From ANME-2 cluster archaeon (lineage in GTDB: Archaea; Halobacteriota; Methanosarcinia; Methanosarcinales; Methanocomedenaceae): a stretch of 5,243 bases of DNA. The stretch lies in assembly GCA_022353185.1 (NCBI GenBank), contig JAKRWB010000593.1, positions 1-5,243 on the forward strand, written 5' to 3'. The notes beneath the pieces are model-generated. The model made no database searches. It was not told where the DNA came from and saw nothing but the letters and a program-made list of their open reading frames with translations. Positions 1 to 4,410 of the stretch are shown piece by piece; within the stretch, counting starts at the first letter, position 1, and the number at the start of each line of letters is the position of its first letter. The translations under genes and the position numbers were made by a program.

Positions 1-314
1 ACATCATTACCATTGAGCTGGATAGTGGTCTTGCGGTCTTCCCGGCTGATACCCAGTATCTGGGGGATGTCTTCTGTGGTATGCACACCATGCGCCAGGA
101 ATATGGGTACGGCTACGATGGTGGATACTCCTGTACCCTCGAAGGCTTTCAGTCCCTCGTCCATGGTGGGGCCGTTCATGTTCATGAACCCGGTCCTGAC
201 AACCGCATTTTCATATATCTCAGCTATAAGATTGGCAACTCCTGTTACCACTTCTTTGTTGTGTGGAAGCCTGCTTCCATGTCCCAGTGCCAGTATTCCG
301 ATTTTGTCTGTCAT
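1..314 (-). CDS. cfbA: Sirohydrochlorin chelatase, short CbiX/CfbA type (3' end cut by window)
   Basis: Inserts a divalent metal into sirohydrochlorin in the cytoplasm. In archaea the short form supplies cobalt-sirohydrochlorin for cobalamin and, in methanogens, nickel-sirohydrochlorin for coenzyme F430. The 104 visible codons begin MTDKIGILALGHGSRLPHN, so the first metal-binding histidine is His12 in the GHGSR motif. The second conserved block, PIFLAHGVHTTEDIP (residues 70-84), holds His75 and His78. Short archaeal CbiX proteins are roughly 120-140 residues, so only the C-terminal few dozen residues should be missing. The ATG at 312-314 follows a good Shine-Dalgarno, GAGG (bases 321-324 on the complement), with 6-base spacing. 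The gene diverges from the Cas4-like gene. The family is clear; whether its physiological metal is Ni or Co cannot be told from sequence, so the symbol could equally be cbiX. Confidence 0.88.
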   Translation of the reverse strand, partial: MTDKIGILALGHGSRLPHNKEVVTGVANLIAEIYENAVVRTGFMNMNGPTMDEGLKAFEGTGVSTIVAVPIFLAHGVHTTEDIPQILGISREDRKTTIQLNGND

Positions 315-320
315 GTAATT

Positions 321-376
321 CCTCGTAAACGGGTTGATTTTTATTGGAGTAATACGATTTATTGAAAAAGTATTAC
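321..376 (-). promoter_or_regulatory. Probable promoter of the chelatase gene with an inverted repeat around the TATA box
   Basis: Read on the minus strand, an AT-rich element CAATAAATC (about 357-365) sits at the right distance for a TATA box giving a start near base 334 and a leader of about 20 bases. That leader contains the GAGG ribosome site at 321-324. The TATA candidate lies between two perfect 7-base inverted arms, GTAATAC at 349-355 and GTATTAC at 370-376, whose starts are 21 bases apart, about two helical turns. This would suit a dimeric repressor that blocks TBP. The repeat is seen directly; the regulatory role is inferred. Confidence 0.4.
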
Positions 377-436
377 GGGCAGTTCTCTATTGTAATTTTA
401 ATCAAATATAATGGTTTTGTATTAAAAAAGCCAATC

Positions 437-456
437 TTAAAATATTATTAGCTAAT
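437..456 (+). promoter_or_regulatory. Probable promoter of the Cas4-like gene
   Basis: TTAAAATATT at 437-446 resembles an archaeal TATA box and would place transcription start near 467, giving a leader of about 30 bases before the ATG at 498. A 10-base perfect palindrome, ATTAGCTAAT, overlaps its right edge at 447-456. Such a short AT-rich palindrome may be chance. Confidence 0.35.
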
Positions 457-497
457 CGTTGACAATTCACATTGAGTAGTTTCAAAGGGTAAGAAAT

Positions 498-1286
498 ATG
501 GAAGATCATGTCAGGGTATCGGATATCAGCAATTACCTCAAATGTCCACGTAAGGTCTATTATACTTACCAGGGACATGAACCCATCAGAACCGTCACCC
601 CTTCCTACGTAGCCGCTCTAATCATAAAGGAAATGGCACAGGACTATGCAGAGGTGGTCACCTCCGAAGACATGGGTTCATCTTTGCAGTCACTGCTGGA
701 TATGTCCGCACAGCAGATAACTACAATATACCGCAATGAACTTTCCGACATTGATCCCGAAATAATATCCCAGGCAACATCAGAAGTACGCTCACATCTT
801 GACGAGGTCATGAACGGCATCCAGGCATCCATGCAGGCACTTGGGATTGACAGGCTGCTGGATATTTTCACTTCATTAGATGTTGAATCCGTACTGTATT
901 CTGAAAAACTGGGCATCTCAGGTAGTCCTGATAGGCTGTTGATGCTGGATGGCTGTTTAACCCCGTCTGTAATTCGCACCGGTAAGGCTCCTCTTAGCGG
1001 TGTATGGAAAAATGACCGGCTCAGGCTTACTGCTTTGTCAATTCTGCTTGAGGATAAACATGACAGCACGGTTATGAAAGGTGTGGTGGAATACGCCAGG
1101 TACGGTATTGTGCGCGAGGTGCCAATAAGACGTGCAGACAGGAGAAAAGTGCTGACACTTGCGGGCAGGGTCAAGAAAATAAGGGACGGTAGGCTGCCGG
1201 ACAGGCCAGATGACGCACCATGCGACTACTGCGGGTATGTTGAACACTGCCAGGTCACACAGACCCTTGCATCCCGGTTCTTTTAA
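498..1286 (+). CDS. Cas4/RecB-like (PD-(D/E)XK superfamily) Fe-S protein, probably nuclease-deficient
   Basis: A 262-residue protein with the Cas4/Dna2-like layout. Near the N-terminus is YLKCPRKVYY with Cys16. A central nuclease-like core spans about 125-210. The C-terminal Fe-S motif CDYCGYVEHC gives Cys242, Cys245 and Cys251 (CX2CX5C), so all four cysteines expected for a 4Fe-4S cluster are present. The core aligns readily with Cas4: GSPD (Asp145) matches the GxxD motif, PSVIRTG (156-162) falls where P-x-E-x-K-x-G is expected, and DRLRLTALSILLE (173-185) matches DxxQLxAYxLLLE. Glu is therefore replaced by Val158, Lys by Arg160, Gln by Arg176 and Tyr by Leu180, and no motif-I histidine is evident near residue 43. 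The DNA-binding fold may persist without cleavage. No cas1, cas2 or CRISPR array is nearby, so a CRISPR role is unsupported. The ATG follows only a weak AGGGT ribosome-site match at 486-490. Family membership is firm; function is unknown. Confidence 0.8.
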   Translation: MEDHVRVSDISNYLKCPRKVYYTYQGHEPIRTVTPSYVAALIIKEMAQDYAEVVTSEDMGSSLQSLLDMSAQQITTIYRNELSDIDPEIISQATSEVRSHLDEVMNGIQASMQALGIDRLLDIFTSLDVESVLYSEKLGISGSPDRLLMLDGCLTPSVIRTGKAPLSGVWKNDRLRLTALSILLEDKHDSTVMKGVVEYARYGIVREVPIRRADRRKVLTLAGRVKKIRDGRLPDRPDDAPCDYCGYVEHCQVTQTLASRFF

Positions 1287-1339
1287 GGTAAAAGGGTAAT
1301 ATTAAAGTAGGTTTAAGTTCAGTTAGTGACCGTAAGGTA

Positions 1340-1385
1340 TTTAAGTAAAAACGAACAAATATTGTTCGTACAGTATCGAACAAAT
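1340..1385 (+). promoter_or_regulatory. Promoter and three-site operator of the iscA-like gene
   Basis: TTTAAGTA at 1340-1347 is a plausible TATA box, predicting a start near 1370. Immediately downstream is a perfect 8-base inverted repeat, ACGAACAA (1351-1358) and TTGTTCGT (1362-1369), with a 3-base spacer. A third copy of the half-site, CGAACAA, is at 1377-1383; counting flanking bases, the direct repeat CGAACAAAT recurs at 1352-1360 and 1377-1385. Sites between the TATA box and the start suit a repressor that blocks polymerase entry. The repeats are seen directly; the regulator is unknown, although Fe-S or oxidative status is a natural signal given the gene. Confidence 0.55.
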
Positions 1386-1406
1386 CCAAATTAAATATGT
1401 GATACA

Positions 1407-1721
1407 ATGATCGAAGTAACAGAATTAGCAGCAGGAGAACTGAAAAATCTCCTTGAACAGGAAAATAAACAGGACCATGCACTGCGTATTTTTATAGCAG
1501 GTATGGGATGCAGCGGTCTCAGTTACGGAATGACCCTGGATGACACAAAGAAAGATGATGACCTGGAAATGACCAGCAATGGTGTCAGGTTATTTATGAC
1601 ATCAGAGATTCAGGAATCACTGAATGGCGCAGAGATCGATTATATTGACAACGAACAGGGCAAAGGTTTTGTAATCAACAATCCCAACGCACCCAAGTGC
1701 GGTTCAGGCTGTTCCTGTTAA
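1407..1721 (+). CDS. IscA/HesB-family iron-sulfur cluster carrier protein
   Basis: A 104-residue A-type Fe-S assembly protein, the normal length for IscA/SufA/ErpA. Such cytoplasmic proteins bind iron or an Fe-S cluster and pass it to apoproteins. The family pattern is present: an N-terminal helix (ITELAAGELKNLL-like, residues 2-16), the block RIFIAGMGCSGLSYGM (27-42) with the first conserved cysteine at Cys35, and VRLFMTSEIQESLNGAEIDYI (60-80), which ends in the typical IDY strand. The C-terminus differs from the standard CGCGxSF: it reads CGSGCSC, giving Cys98, Cys102 and Cys104, so four cysteines in all. The ATG at 1407 has a short Shine-Dalgarno match, GTGAT at 1399-1403, with 3-base spacing. 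No cysteine desulfurase or scaffold gene is adjacent; the gene appears to be transcribed alone from the operator-bearing promoter to the terminator just downstream. The family is secure; the exact paralogue is not, so no symbol is given. Confidence 0.87.
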   Translation: MIEVTELAAGELKNLLEQENKQDHALRIFIAGMGCSGLSYGMTLDDTKKDDDLEMTSNGVRLFMTSEIQESLNGAEIDYIDNEQGKGFVINNPNAPKCGSGCSC

Positions 1722-1732
1722 GTATATTTATT

Positions 1733-1765
1733 TTGCAGCCTTTCCGGCTGCAATCATCTTTTTTT
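1733..1765 (+). terminator. Hairpin plus T-run terminator after the iscA-like gene
   Basis: A perfect 8-base stem, TTGCAGCC (1733-1740) and GGCTGCAA (1746-1753), encloses a 5-base TTTCC loop and is followed after a short gap by seven Ts at 1759-1765. It lies 11 bases past the stop codon. The T-run is on the plus-strand side only, so it serves the iscA-like gene. The same hairpin could also slow transcripts of the converging Roadblock gene, but no U-run follows it in that direction. Confidence 0.75.
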
Positions 1766-1782
1766 CCAGGTATCATATTATT

Positions 1783-2151
1783 TCATTCCAGGATGGCATT
1801 GATCTTTTTACAGGCTTTTTCCATTTCAACGATGACAAGACCTATATTTCCATCATCACTGAACAGCGTACCCAGAATAGCATTTTCTCCGGCCTCCATG
1901 AATATAGCAATGGATTCAATGGACCTGATTATCAGCATATTGGGACTCTTTTGGCGCAGTTCTTCCATCACAGTTTTAGCAGAACCCATAATAGTGGCGG
2001 TAAAAGCTGCTAATTTTGCTTCTGGTACATAATCAGGTACGTCAGACAATATTGTAAGACCTTGATGACTTACAATAACTGATGCCTCGATATTGGCAAT
2101 ACTTTTGAGGTCTTGAAGTACAGTATTTAGCATTTCCTGGATGTTTTCCAT
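1783..2151 (-). CDS. Roadblock/LC7 domain protein (MglB-like)
   Basis: A single-domain Roadblock/LC7 protein of 122 residues, the usual size. The order fits the fold: an amphipathic first helix (about 4-20), the strand pair ASVIVSHQGLTILSD (23-37), a long second helix AKLAAFTATIMGSAKTVMEEL (45-65), three strands carrying NMLIIRSIESIAIFMEAGENAILGTLFSD (71-99), and a final helix LVIVEMEKACKKINAIL (105-121). Characterised relatives dimerise and regulate small Ras-like GTPases, as MglB does for MglA, or act as signalling scaffolds. No GTPase is visible here. The ATG lies only 5 bases after the stop of the V4R gene on the same strand, so the two are almost certainly co-transcribed and their products may work together. 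The ribosome site upstream is weak, which suggests translational coupling. The fold assignment is strong; the partner and process are unknown. Confidence 0.88.
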   Translation of the reverse strand: MENIQEMLNTVLQDLKSIANIEASVIVSHQGLTILSDVPDYVPEAKLAAFTATIMGSAKTVMEELRQKSPNMLIIRSIESIAIFMEAGENAILGTLFSDDGNIGLVIVEMEKACKKINAILE

Positions 2152-2156
2152 GATAT

Positions 2157-2696
2157 CTACTCTTTCCAGAATTTTGGTTTAATCACAAACTGGCAGGCTT
2201 TATCTCCCGTTGTTGGGCAAGCCGTTTCTTCACACACCAAGTTCTCTTTGTTATATACAACTTCCATGTAACCGCACAGGAAACCTTCAAGGAAATAACA
2301 ATTTGAATGATTACTCATCCCTTGATATGCCTGGTTTTCAAAACTTTTCTCAACCATACATATTATTTCCCTGCCATCTTCAGACAACTTTACATCTTTT
2401 AAGAGCAGCCAGCCATAACGGGCGAATTGCTGGGCGGTGGCGCTTATAGTCTCTTCAAGGTTCTTACAGTCCCAGTGCCTGATTACCACTGGTGCGGATT
2501 TGCGACCGGCATTGTAACCTGAGGTGTATAATAACGGTCTTACTCCCTCACCCAGCGCATCAATCATTCCTTTAATTAGCGAACCCATGGTCTTCTTGCT
2601 AATAAACATGACCGGAATACCGCTTATTGTGGTGTTGGCATTCTCATCATCGAATTCGATGAAGAGAGTCTCATCAATGTTTTTAATGACTTTCAC
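2157..2696 (-). CDS. V4R (4-vinyl reductase) domain protein, likely small-molecule sensor
   Basis: A 179-residue protein that is essentially one V4R domain, a predicted small-molecule-binding fold also found in regulators such as XylR/DmpR and in BchJ. The diagnostic C-terminal part is present: NLVCEETACPTTGDKACQF gives Cys155, Cys160 and Cys168 next to the conserved GD-x-x-C-x-F, probably a metal site. Cys133 and Cys141 precede it in YFLEGFLCGYMEVV. The middle block GYNAGRKSA, followed by ATAQQFARYGW (60-95), is also typical. The start is GTG (complement of 2694-2696): no in-frame ATG lies just upstream, and GTG sits about 24 bases from a TATA-like element, so the mRNA may be leaderless. It ends in TAG, 5 bases before the Roadblock gene. 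V4R and Roadblock modules are a known archaeal and bacterial pairing, so a ligand- or metal-responsive signalling pair is a reasonable inference; the ligand is unknown. Confidence 0.82.
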   Translation of the reverse strand: MKVIKNIDETLFIEFDDENANTTISGIPVMFISKKTMGSLIKGMIDALGEGVRPLLYTSGYNAGRKSAPVVIRHWDCKNLEETISATAQQFARYGWLLLKDVKLSEDGREIICMVEKSFENQAYQGMSNHSNCYFLEGFLCGYMEVVYNKENLVCEETACPTTGDKACQFVIKPKFWKE

Positions 2697-2705
2697 CTCT
2701 ATGTA

Positions 2706-2742
2706 TAATAATGATGATATATGATGATTACCGTCATTATTA
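2706..2742 (-). promoter_or_regulatory. Probable promoter of the V4R-Roadblock unit
   Basis: On the minus strand, CATATATC (complement of 2716-2723) resembles a TATA box centred about 24 bases before the GTG start, which predicts a transcript beginning at or next to the start codon. The element lies inside a perfect 9-base inverted repeat, with TAATAATGA at 2706-2714 and TCATTATTA at 2734-2742. The surroundings are low-complexity ATGATGAT-like sequence, so the repeat may be partly compositional. Confidence 0.4.
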
Positions 2743-2805
2743 ATATGATTATCATTAAACGGTACAAGTAACAGTTGCCAGCCAGGCTTACTCAGCCCAA
2801 TATGC

Positions 2806-2961
2806 CTATCCGTCGGCCCTGTAGTTCAAACCACACTCGTCGCATCGATAGGTTATTATCTTCATACCACTGGGACTGGTTTCTATAATGGTTTTCATCC
2901 AGCTTCCGCATGTTGGGCATTTCTGGTCCATGAGTGTGTGGTTTCGTTTTTTCTCATTCAT
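2806..2961 (-). CDS. Small zinc-ribbon protein of unknown function, coupled to hmgA
   Basis: A 51-residue open frame with two CxxC knuckles: CPTC (Cys15, Cys18) and CDEC (Cys40, Cys43), 21 residues apart and each followed by Gly. This is the classic treble-clef/zinc-ribbon arrangement. Between them is a strand-rich stretch, KTIIETSPSGMKIITYR (23-39). The N-terminus MNEKKRNHTL is basic. Its ATG overlaps the hmgA stop codon by one base in a TAATG junction, a strong sign of translational coupling and of a real gene despite its size. An internal ATG at Met11 is an alternative start but lacks the coupling. It ends in TAG. Such ribbons bind nucleic acid or protein, or act as redox-sensitive zinc sites. 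I do not recognise a named family and assign no function. Confidence 0.72.
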   Translation of the reverse strand: MNEKKRNHTLMDQKCPTCGSWMKTIIETSPSGMKIITYRCDECGLNYRADG

Positions 2962-4196
2962 TATTTTCGCCCTAGTTGTTTATGTGCCCGGGCCAGATGT
3001 CCGGCTGATTGGGCACCAATAAGAGATATCTCACCTGCAAGTACTGCCACTCCAATTATTTCGGCAAATTTTTTTGCATTAACGCCAGGCGGCTCACCTG
3101 CACCGGCCACGCCCAGTATCTGAAGGCACTCCTGCTGTGTAGCGATACCAGTGCCGCCGCCCACCGTCCCCACCTGCACAGCAGGCATGGTGACGCAACA
3201 GTGCAGGTCACCTTCAGGTGTCATTTCCATGGTAGTGATAGTGCTACTACCTTCAACCACATGAGCCGCATCCTGCCCGCAGGCCAGGTAAAGAGCAGCC
3301 ACGATATTGGCCGCATGGGCGTTGTACCCCATACTTCCGGCACGGGCTGAACCCAGCAAATTCTTTTTGTAATTGACTTCTGACATGGACTGACACCTTG
3401 TCTTGAGTTTAGCACCCACCAGGTCTTCGGGTATGACCACTTCAGCCACAACGGTCTTGCCCCTGCCCAGTATGTTGTTGATGGCCGATGGTTTCTTGTC
3501 AGTGCACATGTTCCCGGAGAGGGATACCAGTTCAATTCCGAACTGCTCAGTTATGTAATTTGAAACTGCCTCTGATGCAATGGTTGCCATGTTCATACCC
3601 ATGGCATCCTTGGTATCGAACCTGAGCCTGAGGTGAACATCGGTCCCCACCACAAAAGGCGTTGCTTCTACCAGTTCCCCGAACCGGGTGGTTTCGGCGG
3701 CCTTTGCCTTCATGGCCTCAAAGTTATCAGCTAACCAGTCCACGAACTCCCTGGCATGTATCACGTCCCTTGCCGAGAATACAGGAGCCCGGGTCATGCC
3801 GTCCTTGAATATCCGCACAGTGGCACCACCGCAGGCCGAAATTACCGAGCAGCCCCGGTTGGTGCTGGCCACCAGTGCGCCTTCGGTAGTAGCCAGGGGT
3901 AGATAGAAATTCCCTGATGCGTATTCACCCTGAATGGTCACAGGGCCTGCAATGCCTAAAGGGAGCTGGATAGCTCCTATCATATTTTCAATATTGCGCC
4001 CCACAACTTCTGCGGCGTCAATGGAAAAGCTACCTAAATTTTGTATATCGGTACCTGTCATCCTGGCAATGGCCTCTCTCCGTACAGCCACCCCTTCCAC
4101 AGGACCAACCTGCTGATCAATGGCATGAAGTTTGAGCTGGCCAGATGCTACCTTTTCTACAATTTCCTCTTTTTTGAGGTCACTGTCCTGGCTCAT
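2961..4196 (-). CDS. hmgA: 3-hydroxy-3-methylglutaryl-CoA reductase (NADPH-type, class I-like)
   Basis: Reduces HMG-CoA to mevalonate with two NAD(P)H, the committed step toward the isoprenoid side chains of archaeal membrane lipids. The 411-residue length suits the soluble archaeal enzyme, with no N-terminal membrane domain. Conserved blocks appear in order: ENMIGAIQLPLGIAGP (70-85), TTEGALVASTNRGCS (103-117) with catalytic Glu105, DAMGMNM (197-203), GNMCTDKKPSAIN (228-240) with catalytic Lys234, GRGKTVVAE (244-252), GYNAHAANIV (290-299), GQDAAHVVEGS (307-317) with catalytic Asp309, VGTVGGGTG (342-350) and GHLARAH (399-405) with the acid/base His405. All four catalytic residues are intact. 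No Shine-Dalgarno precedes the ATG, but a TATA box about 25 bases upstream points to a leaderless mRNA. The gene diverges from lonB and overlaps the zinc-ribbon gene by one base. Assignment is secure. Confidence 0.97.
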   Translation of the reverse strand: MSQDSDLKKEEIVEKVASGQLKLHAIDQQVGPVEGVAVRREAIARMTGTDIQNLGSFSIDAAEVVGRNIENMIGAIQLPLGIAGPVTIQGEYASGNFYLPLATTEGALVASTNRGCSVISACGGATVRIFKDGMTRAPVFSARDVIHAREFVDWLADNFEAMKAKAAETTRFGELVEATPFVVGTDVHLRLRFDTKDAMGMNMATIASEAVSNYITEQFGIELVSLSGNMCTDKKPSAINNILGRGKTVVAEVVIPEDLVGAKLKTRCQSMSEVNYKKNLLGSARAGSMGYNAHAANIVAALYLACGQDAAHVVEGSSTITTMEMTPEGDLHCCVTMPAVQVGTVGGGTGIATQQECLQILGVAGAGEPPGVNAKKFAEIIGVAVLAGEISLIGAQSAGHLARAHKQLGRK

Positions 4197-4217
4197 GGGT
4201 CAATGTTGTGTTGTAAC

Positions 4218-4232
4218 ATATTTAACCTTGGC
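4218..4232 (-). promoter_or_regulatory. TATA box of a probably leaderless hmgA promoter
   Basis: On the minus strand, TTAAATAT (complement of 4218-4225) is a good archaeal TATA box, preceded by the purine-rich GCCAAGG as a possible BRE. Its centre lies about 25 bases from the hmgA ATG, which places the transcript start at or within a few bases of the start codon. The bases just before the ATG (TTGACCC) show no ribosome-binding match, in line with this. Confidence 0.55.
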
Positions 4233-4304
4233 GAAAAACGGCAATCACAATATGGAGGTAATTGTCAAATCATGAGGCATAAAAGTGCATTCAGGTTTTA
4301 TTGA

Positions 4305-4378
4305 CCAAATTTATAAATGCATGGGCAGATATAATAGACTGAAAAACTACTATTATACTATCACCAACAGATATATAT
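4305..4378 (+). promoter_or_regulatory. lonB promoter region with TATA/BRE and an inverted repeat at the predicted start
   Basis: ACCAAATTTATAAAT (4304-4318) is the best BRE-plus-TATA match in the window and predicts a start near 4340, leaving a leader of about 70 bases. A perfect 8-base inverted repeat, TATAATAG (4330-4337) and CTATTATA (4350-4357), brackets that start with arm starts 20 bases apart, the position of a typical repressor operator. A second, AT-only TATA candidate (ATATATATA, about 4370-4378) would start transcription near 4400. Regulation by heat or envelope stress is plausible for lonB, but no known heat-shock motif was recognised. Confidence 0.45.
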
Positions 4379-4400
4379 ATGTTTTAAAATATATAAAAAT

Positions 4401-4404
4401 GGAG
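4401..4404 (+). promoter_or_regulatory. Shine-Dalgarno site that favours the GTG start of lonB
   Basis: GGAG at 4401-4404 sits 6 bases before the in-frame GTG at 4411, an ideal spacing. The ATG at 4399 overlaps this site and has only A/T-rich sequence ahead of it. This favours GTG, adding no codons upstream; the ATG start would add four residues (MENI). Confidence 0.5.
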
Positions 4405-4410
4405 AATATT

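Noticed and set aside
644..1174. 176-residue open frame antisense to the Cas4-like gene
   Set aside because: It is serine-rich with no recognisable motif and lies wholly inside a gene with clear family motifs on the other strand.
498..1286. CRISPR adaptation locus suggested by the Cas4-like gene
   Set aside because: No cas1, cas2 or effector gene and no repeat-spacer array occurs in the window, and the protein lacks most catalytic residues; it appears to be a standalone Cas4-like protein.
1697..2032. 111-residue plus-strand frame over the Roadblock gene
   Set aside because: It runs through the terminator hairpin and is antisense to a well-supported Roadblock/LC7 gene; its hydrophobic composition is what antisense reading of such a gene gives.
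2761..2805. Terminator hairpin after the hmgA/zinc-ribbon unit
   Set aside because: Only a 4-5 base stem (GGCT/AGCC, about 2785-2798) is present and no T-run follows it on the minus strand; too weak to annotate.
2788..2808. TAG stops of the zinc-ribbon and V4R genes read as pyrrolysine
   Set aside because: Pyrrolysine use is known in some Methanosarcinales, and TAG read-through would add only 6 residues to the zinc-ribbon before TAA at 2788-2790. The proteins already end normally after their last motifs, and no Pyl genes are in view.
3221..3535. 104-residue frame inside hmgA on the same strand
   Set aside because: It is an out-of-frame reading of hmgA rich in Trp and Arg; hmgA itself has every catalytic motif in the correct frame.
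4370..4398. AT-only stretch before lonB as a structured RNA or origin-like element
   Set aside because: Its self-complementarity follows from alternating A and T; it is better explained as promoter and leader sequence, and no repeats typical of origin boxes surround it.
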